NCBI RefSeq assembly: GCF_036127095.1
Contig: NZ_CP108006.1
Location: 4,030,001 to 4,094,000, forward strand
Direction: 5' to 3'
Length of the DNA: 64,000 nt
Source: Streptomyces sp. NBC_00335
GTDB taxonomy: Bacteria; Actinomycetota; Actinomycetes; Streptomycetales; Streptomycetaceae
Shown: one piece after another, positions 8,773 to 17,526 of the stretch
Layout: each line of letters opens with the position of its first letter
How positions within the stretch are numbered: position 1 is the first letter of the stretch
The notes under the pieces: model-generated
Told to the model about the DNA's origin: nothing
The model's input: only the letters and a program-made list of their open reading frames with translations
The model's database searches: none
Made by a program: the position numbers and the translations under genes

Positions 8773-9025
8773 GTGTCTTCCCCCTGGTCGTGGCCCGGCC
8801 CGTAAGGGCCGTTCAGTGGCTTGACGACGACTCTGCCAGGACGCTGACACAAGATCATTGCGCCCAACCCCCGAACGGGCGGGCGGCCACCCCCCTTGAC
8901 ACATCGCGGCTTGCCAGGTCAGTTCATCCGCCGGCCTGACCGGCTGCCGCATACCCAACGGCCTGGACAAGGGCAGGCGTTCGGGACCGGTCATGCCGAC
9001 CGTGGGGCACCAGCGTGAGAGGCAT
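8773..9025. other. Intergenic stretch upstream of the serine hydrolase
   Basis: This should hold the promoter of the 7672-8772 gene. No gene, strong palindrome or recombinase remnant was seen before the tRNA repeat begins. Confidence 0.4.
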
Positions 9026-9124
9026 GCCCCTCAAGCACAGCTTATGGCGCGGGTTCGATTCCCGTCATCCGCTCTTCTGCGAAGCCCCACGTCAACGACC
9101 TGGGGCTTCGTCGTCATCTAGACC
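9026..9124 (+). repeat. tRNA-Gly(CCC) 3'-half plus terminator, copy C (att-like site)
   Basis: The T arm and acceptor end (about 9048-9074) are identical to copy B. The anticodon-stem part is diverged, with a few extra bases after T-C-A-A-G-C. The terminator hairpin (9080-9110) has one mismatch, and the CATCTAGACC tail follows. It is an older or damaged attR-like scar separating the transporter module from the DUF4232/cold-shock module. Confidence 0.7.
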
Positions 9125-9263
9125 TATTGCCGTGCGGCCTGCCGGCCGCCCGGCACGTCCAGGGTGCGGCCGGGCGGCGTCGTGGTGAGATCCGCACGCG
9201 GCCCCCGCTGGGTCGGAGCTCGTCTCGGATTGCCCTGAGGTCGTCGAGGCAGTTGTGTGCCGT

Positions 9264-9983
9264 TCAGAAGGCGCTCAGCGCGTCGCGGGTGTTGGTGCGG
9301 TACAGGCCGACCTTCGGGTTGGCGACGCTGCCCGGCTTGGCCAGCTGGAGGCTGACGCCGTCCGCGTTCGGCATGTGCTCCTTGTCGGCCAGGACGTTGA
9401 CCTCGTCGGCCACGGGGCCGTTGCCACCCGACGGGTTGAGGTTCACGGCCGCGTACGCGGTGGCGCCGGGGTGCACCGGGTACGCCGGGGCGCCGCCCAG
9501 TCCACCGGGGGCAGCGGCCTGGAGACCGAGCGCGCGGCCCTTGGCGCTGAAGCCGACGGTGGGGAAGTAGTCCAGACCGCAGGAGGTGGAACCGTTGTTG
9601 GTCACGGTGATGATGCGGACGGTGGCCGGAGCGCCCGCCGGGGAAGTGACCTTGACGGTCAGGTTTCGCGCCGAGCAGGGGTGGGTGTAGGCGTAGGAGT
9701 CACCGGTGGTGTTCCCCGTGTTCTTGGCGCCCGAACCGGCCTTCGCCGGGGTGGCGGTGGCCGTGCCGGTTCCGGTGGCCTTGCCGTCGGACGGGGCGGC
9801 GGAGGCGCCCTCCCCGGACGGCGTCACGGTCCCGGTCGAGACCGGCTTGTCCGCGCTCTTGGTCGCGGAGGGGTTCACCGTCGGCCCGCCGGCGCTGTCC
9901 GAGCCACCGCAGGCGGTCAGGGCCAGAGCGAGGCCGGCGGTGGCGGCGGCCAGGGCGGTGGTGCGGAGTCGGTAGGTACGCAT
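9264..9983 (-). CDS. DUF4232 domain lipoprotein
   Basis: 239 aa. A lipoprotein signal ends in the lipobox L-T-A-C (Cys about 25), followed by G-G-S. A Ser/Thr/Pro/Gly-rich linker (about 27-95) leads to a C-terminal domain (about 98-239) that has the beta-rich look, Cys pair (C-S-A-R and S-C-G-L-D-Y) and length of DUF4232 domains. It should be anchored on the outer face of the membrane; the function is unknown. It is divergent from the XRE gene at 10320. Confidence 0.85.
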   Translation of the reverse strand: MRTYRLRTTALAAATAGLALALTACGGSDSAGGPTVNPSATKSADKPVSTGTVTPSGEGASAAPSDGKATGTGTATATPAKAGSGAKNTGNTTGDSYAYTHPCSARNLTVKVTSPAGAPATVRIITVTNNGSTSCGLDYFPTVGFSAKGRALGLQAAAPGGLGGAPAYPVHPGATAYAAVNLNPSGGNGPVADEVNVLADKEHMPNADGVSLQLAKPGSVANPKVGLYRTNTRDALSAF

Positions 9984-10319
9984 GGGGAAATCTCCGTGTC
10001 GGTGCGGTCGTCAGACGGAGGCTTTCGCTTCCTGCCTGACGAGACGTTGGGTGGGGCTGCTGTTCCGGTCGCCTGCTGCCGCAGGCGGCCGAGGGTTGTC
10101 GGTGGGGCGGGTGGGGCGTGTGGGGCCCCCCTTACGACCGCCGAATCCGACCGTCGATCCGATCGGCGGACCGACGGGCTGATGACGCAACTGTGGGGGC
10201 GGCTTCGTCCCAGTGGCGTCCGGACCGGGATAGTAGGAACCCTGTAACGCTCCCGACCCCTCTCACCTGGGCGATCGGGTGAGCCTGGAACGGGCTTCCG
10301 GGATGAGGGGGAGGGTGGA
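9984..10319. other. Divergent promoter region
   Basis: 336 bases between the DUF4232 gene and the XRE gene. It must hold both promoters. There are several CCGATC-like direct repeats around 10145-10175, but no clear operator; the XRE gene has its ribosome-binding site GAGGG at the right end. Confidence 0.4.
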
Positions 10320-11840
10320 ATGGCCACGGAGACGGAGCGGTTCGCGGAGCTGATGCGCGGATTCAAGGAGCGCTCGGGGCGCAGCTACGGCACGCTCGCG
10401 AAGCGTCTGCACTCCAGCAACTCGACGCTGCACCGCTATTGCAGCGGCGCGGCGGTGCCCACGGAGTACGCCCCGGTGGAGCGGTTCGCCCGCGTCTGCG
10501 GTGCCTCGGCCGACGAACTGGTGGCGCTGCACCGGCAGTGGCTGCTGGCTCTGGTGGAGCGGCGGCGGGGGGTGGCGGAGGGGCAGACCTCGGGATCGGG
10601 TGCGGCGAACTCCGCGGCGCCGCGGGGCGGCGGCGCCGCGGCGGAGGTGCCACCCGCATCGGCGGTGGTGGTGGCTGGGGAGGCTTCGGAGGTCCGGCCG
10701 CAGGCGGAGACCGACCCCGCATCGGCCCCGGCGTCCGCGACCGGGTCCGCTCCGGCGCCTACCCCCGCTCCCGCTCCCGCGCTGGCACCGGCGCCGGCAC
10801 CGGCACCGGCGGAGGACCCCGCCCCTGCACCGGCGGCGGAGGCACCCGCACACACACCCGCCGCCCTTGTCCAGCCGGGCCCCGGCCGGGCCTCCGTACC
10901 GGGGGCCCGGCGTCCTCGGCTGCTGCTCGCCGTTGCGGCCGCCGTGGCCACCGCCGCGGTGGCGGGGGCCGCCGCCGCCGTCTCCTCCATGGGAGATACG
11001 GGTCACGGGGACACGCGGCGCGGCGCCGCCCAGCAGTCCTCACGCGAGCGGGCGGCGGCGGGCCAGGCCTTGCCGTCCGGCGGGTCGTCGTCACCCGTGC
11101 CCGCAGCCGAATCCGCACCCCCGACCAGCCCCGGACCACCGTCGTCCCCCTCGGCAACGTCCGCGTCCCCCTCGGCAGCGTCCAGCTCGCAGGCCACCGC
11201 CAAGGAGGGGGCCTCCCCCACCGCCCCGTTCACGGTCAACGTCCTGCCCGACAACTGGGACAGCCCCTGCGACCAGTGGTTCGCCCTGGACAAGGAACCC
11301 GCCTCGGTCCCCCCGCCCCCCGCCGGGCAGGCGACCGAAGGGTGGGCCCGGGCCCTGCAAGCCGTCCCGGCGGGGCACCTGCGCATGCAGCTGACCGTCC
11401 AGGGCACCGAGGGCAAGGCCGCGGTCCTGCACGCGCTGTACGTCCATGTCGTGAGCGGCCGCAAGGCTCCCGGCTGGAACGCGTACACCATGGGCTCCGG
11501 CTGCGGCGGCGCGCTGGTGCCGGCGTCCTTCGCCGTGGACCTGGACGACGCCTCCCCGAGGGCCAGGCCCGTACCCGGCAAGGAGGGCGAGCGGCCGACG
11601 GCCTCGACCGACTTCCCGTACAAGGTCTCGGCCACCGACCCCCAGGTGCTGAACATCGACGCCGCCACACTCGGTCAGGACGTCAGCTGGTACCTGGAGC
11701 TGGCCTGGAGCAGTGGCGACCGCCAGGGCACCACCCGCATCGACGACCACGGCCGCCCGTTCCGCACGGTCGCCCTGAAGGCCGGCCACAGCTACTGGTA
11801 CAACGAGAACAACAACGCCTGGCTGCCGGACACGGGATGA
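10320..11840 (+). CDS. Membrane-anchored XRE-type regulator with extracytoplasmic C-terminal domain
   Basis: 506 aa with clearly separate parts. Residues 1-80 form an XRE-type helix-turn-helix domain. Residues 85-195 are a Pro/Ala linker with Pro-Ala repeats. A single membrane helix spans about 201-222, then a Ser/Pro-rich linker to about 295. A C-terminal globular domain (about 296-506) has two Cys (P-C-D-Q-W and G-C-G-G) and should lie outside the cytosol. The layout suggests a one-component sensor passing an envelope signal to DNA. The ligand is unknown. A good GAGGG ribosome-binding site precedes the ATG. Confidence 0.85.
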   Translation: MATETERFAELMRGFKERSGRSYGTLAKRLHSSNSTLHRYCSGAAVPTEYAPVERFARVCGASADELVALHRQWLLALVERRRGVAEGQTSGSGAANSAAPRGGGAAAEVPPASAVVVAGEASEVRPQAETDPASAPASATGSAPAPTPAPAPALAPAPAPAPAEDPAPAPAAEAPAHTPAALVQPGPGRASVPGARRPRLLLAVAAAVATAAVAGAAAAVSSMGDTGHGDTRRGAAQQSSRERAAAGQALPSGGSSSPVPAAESAPPTSPGPPSSPSATSASPSAASSSQATAKEGASPTAPFTVNVLPDNWDSPCDQWFALDKEPASVPPPPAGQATEGWARALQAVPAGHLRMQLTVQGTEGKAAVLHALYVHVVSGRKAPGWNAYTMGSGCGGALVPASFAVDLDDASPRARPVPGKEGERPTASTDFPYKVSATDPQVLNIDAATLGQDVSWYLELAWSSGDRQGTTRIDDHGRPFRTVALKAGHSYWYNENNNAWLPDTG

Positions 11841-12680
<840 letters not shown>

Positions 12681-12696
12681 CGCTGACACGCATTCT

Positions 12697-12738
12697 GCAG
12701 CTGGGGCCCGCATCCCTCGGGGTGCGGGCCCCAGCTGC
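12697..12738 (+). terminator. Strong intrinsic terminator of the cold-shock gene
   Basis: A 16-bp perfect stem (12697-12712 with 12723-12738) around a 10-base loop, 16 bases after the stop codon. It should separate the cold-shock transcript from the helicase transcript. Confidence 0.85.
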
Positions 12739-12964
12739 ACGCATTTCCCGCGGTGTGTTCACCCGCGGTATTGAGCATGGAGAGACTCGGACGACAGGCC
12801 CTCTCGGAGCCGCACCCGAGTCGATTTCTTTGGTTGTCGCGTCCATATGACGCCACCTTATTTCAGCGCCTGAGCCCGTACAGATTTCCTGTCCGCCAGA
12901 TCCGCTTTCGCATCACATTCGGCCCGTTCTCGCAATTCCCTGCGCCGCTCTTACGCTGCGGGAA

Positions 12965-12993
12965 TTCCTTGATACGCGCCGCATCAAGGAAGG
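12965..12993 (+). promoter_or_regulatory. Hairpin covering the helicase Shine-Dalgarno sequence
   Basis: TTCCTTGAT (12965-12973) is the exact reverse complement of ATCAAGGAA (12983-12991), with a 9-base loop. The 3' arm overlaps the ribosome-binding site AAGGAAGG (12986-12993), which lies 6 bases before the ATG at 13000. The folded form should block initiation, so translation may depend on melting or on a protein such as the adjacent cold-shock protein. Confidence 0.65.
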
Positions 12994-12999
12994 TTCCGC

Positions 13000-14532
13000 A
13001 TGAATCCCACACGTACGAACGACCGCTCCGCCCGCACCCGCAGCCGCACCGGCGGCCCCGCATTCGCCGCCGGCTCCGGTTCCGGCCGGGGCAGCCGCTT
13101 CGGCTCGTCGACCCCGAGCCGTTCCGGAGGTCCGAGCCGTTCCGAAGGTCCGAGCCGCTCGGGCGGATTCGGCCGTCGGCCCGCCGCGATCCAGGGCGAG
13201 TTCGCGCCGCCGAAGACGATCACCCCCGCACTGCCCGCCGTCGAGGCCTTCGCCGACCTCGCCATGCCGGCCCAGCTGCTCGCCACGCTCGGCCGTGAGG
13301 GCATGGTCACGCCGTTCCCGATCCAGGCGGCCACGCTGCCCAACACTCTCGCGGGCCGTGACGTGCTCGGCCGCGGCCGCACCGGCTCCGGCAAGACCCT
13401 GGCCTTCGGCCTGGCGCTGCTGGCCCGTACGGCCGGTCAGAGCGCCGAGTCGGGCCAGCCGCTCGCGCTGGTCCTCGTACCCACCCGTGAGCTCGCGCAG
13501 CAGGTCACGGCCGCGCTCACGCCCTACGCCCGGGCGGTCAAGCTGCGCCTGGCCACCGTGGTCGGCGGCATGCCCATCTACCGGCAGGCCCAGGCGCTGC
13601 GCGCCGGGGCCGAAGTGGTCGTCGCGACCCCGGGCCGGCTGAAGGACCTCATCGACCGGGGTGACTGCCGCCTGAACCAGGTCGCCATCACCGTCCTCGA
13701 CGAGGCCGATCAGATGGCCGACATGGGCTTCATGCCCCAGGTCACCGCGCTGCTCGACCAGGTGCGTCCCGAGGGCCAGCGGATGCTCTTCTCCGCCACC
13801 CTCGACCGCAACGTCGACCTGCTCGTGCGCCGCTACCTGACCGACCCGGTCGTGCACTCCGTCGATCCCTCACAGGGCGCGGTGACCACGATGGAGCACC
13901 ACGTCCTGCACGTCCAGGGCGCCGACAAGCAGCGGACGACCACGGAGATCGCCGCCCGCGAGGGTCGCGTGATCATGTTCCTGGACACCAAGCACGCCGT
14001 GGACCGCCTCACCCAGGACCTCCTCGACAACGGGGTCCGCGCCGCGGCCCTGCACGGCGGGAAGTCCCAGCCGCAGCGGACCCGTACGCTCGCCCAGTTC
14101 AAGACCGGACACGTCACCGTGCTGGTCGCGACGAACGTGGCGGCGCGCGGCATCCACGTCGACAACCTGGACCTGGTCGTCAACGTCGACCCGCCGACCG
14201 ACCCCAAGGACTACCTGCACCGCGGCGGCCGTACCGCCCGCGCCGGCGAGTCCGGCAGCGTCGTCACCCTGGTCACCCCCAACCAGCGCCGCGAGATGGC
14301 ACGCCTCATGCAGGCCGCGGGCATCACCCCGCAGACCACCCAGGTCCACTCGGGCGACGAGGCCCTGAACCGCATCACCGGCGCGCAGGCGCCCTCCGGC
14401 ATCCCGGTCACCATCACCGCCCCGGTCTCCGAGCGGCCCAAGCGCAGCACGGCCTCCCGTGGCCGCCGCGGGCCCGCTTCAGCCGCCCGGCGCGCGAGCG
14501 CACGGCAGAACTCCTTCGACGCGGCGGCCTGA
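13000..14532 (+). CDS. DEAD-box ATP-dependent RNA helicase
   Basis: 510 aa. A Ser/Arg/Gly-rich basic N-terminal tail (1-65) precedes the core. Visible motifs: Q motif region (about 103-110), motif I T-G-S-G-K-T (128-133), P-T-R-E-L (161-165), motif II D-E-A-D (234-237), motif III S-A-T (265-267) and motif VI H-R-G-G-R-T-A-R. It unwinds short RNA duplexes, typically in ribosome assembly or mRNA decay at low temperature. Its neighbours (cold-shock protein upstream, CBS and SCO5918-family proteins downstream) look like one cold or stress cluster. Confidence 0.95.
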   Translation: MNPTRTNDRSARTRSRTGGPAFAAGSGSGRGSRFGSSTPSRSGGPSRSEGPSRSGGFGRRPAAIQGEFAPPKTITPALPAVEAFADLAMPAQLLATLGREGMVTPFPIQAATLPNTLAGRDVLGRGRTGSGKTLAFGLALLARTAGQSAESGQPLALVLVPTRELAQQVTAALTPYARAVKLRLATVVGGMPIYRQAQALRAGAEVVVATPGRLKDLIDRGDCRLNQVAITVLDEADQMADMGFMPQVTALLDQVRPEGQRMLFSATLDRNVDLLVRRYLTDPVVHSVDPSQGAVTTMEHHVLHVQGADKQRTTTEIAAREGRVIMFLDTKHAVDRLTQDLLDNGVRAAALHGGKSQPQRTRTLAQFKTGHVTVLVATNVAARGIHVDNLDLVVNVDPPTDPKDYLHRGGRTARAGESGSVVTLVTPNQRREMARLMQAAGITPQTTQVHSGDEALNRITGAQAPSGIPVTITAPVSERPKRSTASRGRRGPASAARRASARQNSFDAAA

Positions 14533-14578
14533 GCACCACGTGATCAGGACACTGACCCACCTCTGCAGGAGGCACCTT

Positions 14579-15007
14579 TTGACGCTGGTCCAGATGCAGC
14601 CCCGCCCGGCGCAGGCCGATGCTCATGCCGACGCTCATGCCGACCTCGTCCTGCGGACGGTGGACGGCGCCATGGAAGCGGCCGGTCCGCAGGTCTGTGA
14701 CGACATGACCGTCGAAGTGGCCCTGGCCGTCATGGCCGGCTCCCGCACGGATCGTCTGCTCGTCTGTGACGAGGACGGCCTGTGTACGGGGCTGGTCACC
14801 CAGGCCCGGCTCGCCGACGTCCGCGAGAGCGCGGCGTACACGGACCGGCTCCGTTTGCGCGATGTCCTCGGCGAACGCGGGCCGTTCACCTCGCCCATGA
14901 CCACGGTCACCGAGGCCGAGCACGCGATGCACTACCGCAGGCTCACCGCTCTGCCCGTCGTCGACGAGCAAGGCAGCGCTCTGGGCGTCCTCGCCCTCGC
15001 CCGCTGA
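14579..15007 (+). CDS. CBS-domain-pair protein
   Basis: 142 aa using TTG at 14579, chosen because AGGAGG lies 6 bases upstream; an upstream GTG at 14540 has no such site. Two CBS-like halves (about 22-85 and 90-142) carry the patterns V-x-V-A-L-A-V-M and L-P-V-V-D-E. Such modules bind adenosine nucleotides and act as energy sensors. It is 46 bp after the helicase and probably cotranscribed, suggesting a tie between adenylate state and the RNA helicase. Confidence 0.8.
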   Translation: MTLVQMQPRPAQADAHADAHADLVLRTVDGAMEAAGPQVCDDMTVEVALAVMAGSRTDRLLVCDEDGLCTGLVTQARLADVRESAAYTDRLRLRDVLGERGPFTSPMTTVTEAEHAMHYRRLTALPVVDEQGSALGVLALAR

Positions 15008-15059
15008 ACCACCAGCTCGCCGTGGTCGGACCGTTCCCCTCTTCACCCTGTGAGGCAAC

Positions 15060-15374
15060 ATGCGCTGTGTCATCGCCCGCTTCCCGTTCGACCTGACCAA
15101 GAGCGGTGTCCTGGAGTCGATGAAGGGCATCAAGCCCGAGGAGATCCTCGGGGAGTCCGTGATCATCGGCCGCCGGATCTACCCCGTCAAGCAGGTCGGC
15201 CAGGTCATCACCCGCCAGGACCGCCGCGACTTCAGCGTCGGCGAGGTCCTCCGGGCCATGACCCAGCTCGGCTTCACCTGCCGCGGCAGCCTTCCCCGAC
15301 CCGCCGTGGCCCCGCGCATGCTCAGCCCCCTGCAGCGGGCCTCCGCGATGCTCGGCACCCCCGTGACCGCCTGA
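15060..15374 (+). CDS. SCO5918-family small protein
   Basis: 104 aa, ATG at 15060 after a GTGAGG ribosome-binding site. It is basic at the C terminus and has no membrane segment or signal peptide. I recognise it as the small conserved Streptomyces protein that accompanies DEAD-box helicase genes, named after S. coelicolor SCO5918; its function is not known. It is the last gene before a terminator at 15412. Confidence 0.75.
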   Translation: MRCVIARFPFDLTKSGVLESMKGIKPEEILGESVIIGRRIYPVKQVGQVITRQDRRDFSVGEVLRAMTQLGFTCRGSLPRPAVAPRMLSPLQRASAMLGTPVTA

Positions 15375-15411
15375 CGGGTGCCCGGCGCCTGCCGCCATCC
15401 GACCAGTGAAG

Positions 15412-15445
15412 AGGGCCCGACCGGCACATGCCGCTCGGGCCCTTT
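15412..15445 (+). terminator. Intrinsic terminator after the helicase operon
   Basis: A 9-bp stem (15412-15420 with 15435-15443), inner bases that can extend it, and a short T run. It follows the SCO5918-family gene by 37 bases. Confidence 0.8.
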
Positions 15446-16286
15446 CGCGTACCCGGAGGGAAGCGCAGACGGGTGAACCGCGGTACATCGCACTCGCCGC
15501 CGTCCCCGCCCACGGCCTGCCCTCGGCCTGAGCGGCCGTTGCGCCCTGACCCACGATTGTTCGATCCGACGGGACCCGATTACCTCACCGACATGCATTC
15601 AAAAATCTATCCTGGCCGGAGTAGACATTGGGCGGTGACGTGGTTATGGTTTCTCTCGTAGCACAGAGAGACCGCAGGGCCGGGCAGAGACGAACTGCCG
15701 GGCAGCAGTACGCAGTACCCGTAGGTGCAGTACGCAGGACGGTGCGGTGGTGGAGTTCCGAAGCCAGGGCTGGTGCAGGACGGCGACGGTACTGACGACT
15801 GGACCGGGTGGCCCGCAGTGATCAGGGGCCACCACGAGCGGTACCCAGCAGTGAAGTCAGTGAGCAGCACCTCGGTGAAGGCGTCGGCTGCGGGCGCGCG
15901 CACCGGGAGGTTCGGCAGTGGGGTTCCAAGCCAGAGCAGATGCAGGATGGGCGACGGGGCTGGCTGCCGGAACGTGGCGCCAGGTCGGGCCACGCGCGGT
16001 ACAAGCAGCATGAGCAGTTCCAGCAGTTCCAGCAGTAGGCATTACCAGCATGACGCAGTACCCGTTGGACAAGTAGTTGATCACTGAGGGAAGAACGGAG
16101 GAGCTGAGCGCCATCAGGATCGCCCGGGCCGGCAGGTTGGAGCCCGGGTACCGCAGGACATCGATAGTGAGGTGGTCTCCGGTCAAGCAACCGCGATCCC
16201 CGCACCCCGCTCACGTATGAGTCGGGTCTGCGGACACAGAGGGCCGGCGCAGTATCAGGGCCGGCAGATGGTGTAGTAGTTCCTTC
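15446..16286 (+). other. Long non-coding, repeat-containing leader of the MerR-like gene
   Basis: About 840 bases with no supported protein. It contains an imperfect ~41-base direct repeat (15749-15789 and 15917-15957, about 33 identities), a 12-base exact repeat CGCAGTACCCGT (15711-15722 and 16054-16065) and many CAG-rich words. It is likely a long untranslated leader, a non-coding RNA, or a decayed gene. Confidence 0.5.
15749..15957 (+). repeat. Pair of imperfect direct repeats
   Basis: Copies at 15749-15789 and 15917-15957 are 168 bases apart. Both contain GTTCC, AAGCCAG, TGCAGGA and CGACGG in the same order, with one-base gaps. They lie in the leader region before the MerR-like gene. Confidence 0.6.
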
Positions 16287-16317
16287 GGGGCCCTGGTGCC
16301 ATAGGCACCAGGGCCCC
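16287..16317 (+). promoter_or_regulatory. 14-bp perfect hairpin just before the MerR-like gene
   Basis: GGGGCCCTGGTGCC (16287-16300) and its exact reverse complement (16304-16317) enclose a 3-base loop. It ends 25 bases before the ATG at 16343 and has no T run. It could be an attenuator, a stabilising leader hairpin or a terminator for an upstream small RNA. Confidence 0.65.
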
Positions 16318-16342
16318 TCCACGCGTTCCAGAAAGAGGTTCA

Positions 16343-16681
16343 ATGACAGCAGGTGACTCGTTCGGCCGTCTCGACGACGACGACTACCCCGCCTACACCA
16401 TGGGCAGGGCCGCAGCGATGCTCGGCACCACCCAAGGCTTCCTCCGCGCCCTGGGCGAGGCCCGCCTCATCACCCCGCTCCGCTCGGACGGCGGCCACCG
16501 GCGCTACTCCCGCTACCAGCTGCGCATCGCCGCCCGCGCCCGCGAGCTCGTCGACCAAGGCACCCCGATCGACGCCGCCTGCCGCATCATCATCCTCGAA
16601 GACCAACTCGAAGAAGCCCAACGCATCAACGCCGAATACCGCCGCGCCAACGAAACACCCACCCCACCGACCTCGGCCTGA
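16343..16681 (+). CDS. MerR-like helix-turn-helix regulator
   Basis: 112 aa, ATG with a GAAAGAGG ribosome-binding site. Residues 17-55 show the MerR-type winged-helix signature: Y-T-M-G-R-A-A-A-M-L, then L-I-T-P-L-R-S-D-G-G-H-R-R-Y-S. A helical segment and a Glu/Arg-rich coiled tail follow. It is shorter than classic MerR sensors and has no Cys or effector domain, as in the small MerR-like proteins common in Streptomyces. Its target is unknown, and the long structured leader suggests post-transcriptional control. Confidence 0.88.
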   Translation: MTAGDSFGRLDDDDYPAYTMGRAAAMLGTTQGFLRALGEARLITPLRSDGGHRRYSRYQLRIAARARELVDQGTPIDAACRIIILEDQLEEAQRINAEYRRANETPTPPTSA

Positions 16682-16829
16682 GGGTGCGTACCGTGCCGGG
16701 CGGAGCGCGTGACCGTCATCGTGACCCCGAGCTCACCGCCTGGCCGACGAGCACACCCCGGAACGGGCCGCAGCGAGGATCCGGGCGAGCCGGCACCTGC
16801 CCGACGGCCCCGTGCACGACGTGATCCGA

Positions 16830-16918
16830 TCCCCAAGCCCGTAGCGCGGGTTCGATTCCCGCCCTCCGCTCTTCCATGAAGCCCCGGGTCAACGACCTGG
16901 GGCTTCGTCGTTGCCTGG
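16830..16918 (+). repeat. tRNA-Gly(CCC) 3'-half plus terminator, copy D (att-like site)
   Basis: Bases 16830-16871 again run from the anticodon loop (CCCCAAGC) through the T arm, here identical to copy B, to an acceptor strand with CCTCCGC instead of CATCCGC. The terminator hairpin (16878-16906) has one wobble pair, and the tail diverges to GCCTGGGACC. It marks the right border of the third module. Confidence 0.75.
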
Positions 16919-17087
16919 GACCGATCGAGGGACCGGGGCGCCCCTGCCCCCATCCGTGGCTCCCATGGGGAGTTGGGGTGGAGGGAGGGTGGACAGTCTG
17001 TGTCCCCAATTCCCTTCGGCACGAGGGGGGTTGCAGAGTCGGACGGCACTCGTCCTATGATCACAATCTGCCGACACGGGGGGCACC

Positions 17088-17519
17088 ATGGCCGCGGATT
17101 CTGCTCAGGAGTGGGGGCGTGCACCTGCGGGCGGCGCGGACCAGCAGGTGCGTACGCAGGTGAACGGCATCCCGCCCGAGCCGTCCGGACCGGGCGGCGG
17201 GAAAGCGGACTTCGCTTCGACGCCGGCGGAGAAGAAGGCGGCGGCCGGCACCATCGAGAACGAGCTGGAGCCCAGCACGAAGAAGGCCGCGGAGCACGCG
17301 GATGACTCCACCAGCTCGGCGCACAAGGGCTTCGGCGGCTGGGAGACCGCCGCCGGGCTGAAGACGGTCGCGGACACGTGGGACCAGCAAGTGCGAGCCC
17401 TGATGGGCCGCCTGGCAGCGGAGAAGAACGCGCTGCGCGGAACTTCGGGCCTCTTCGTACGCAATGACACCGGCGTGGGTGACCAGCTTCTGTCCCAGTC
17501 CAAACTGAACAACCTGTAG
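17088..17519 (+). CDS. Small helical protein, type VII secretion partner-like
   Basis: 143 aa, ATG at 17088. The first ~60 residues are Gly/Pro-rich and disordered-looking. Residues 65-125 are helical with G-G-W-E-T-A-A and an R-x-L-x-A-E-K stretch like WXG100-type helical hairpins, but no W-x-G turn. The gene is 7 bp before a WXG-like protein in a four-gene operon, so a co-secreted partner or chaperone is likely. This is context-based. Confidence 0.6.
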   Translation: MAADSAQEWGRAPAGGADQQVRTQVNGIPPEPSGPGGGKADFASTPAEKKAAAGTIENELEPSTKKAAEHADDSTSSAHKGFGGWETAAGLKTVADTWDQQVRALMGRLAAEKNALRGTSGLFVRNDTGVGDQLLSQSKLNNL

Positions 17520-17526
17520 GGCTGCG

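Noticed and set aside
9026..9074. A complete tRNA gene at the GCGGGTTCGATTCCCG sites
   Set aside because: Only the 3' half (from the anticodon loop) is present at copies B, C and D; no D arm or 5' acceptor strand precedes any of them.
15607..16038. Open frames in the MerR leader (plus strand 15808-16038; minus strand 15607-16011)
   Set aside because: No ribosome-binding site, no family pattern and poor codon bias. The internal repeats run across the frames, so they are not supported as proteins.
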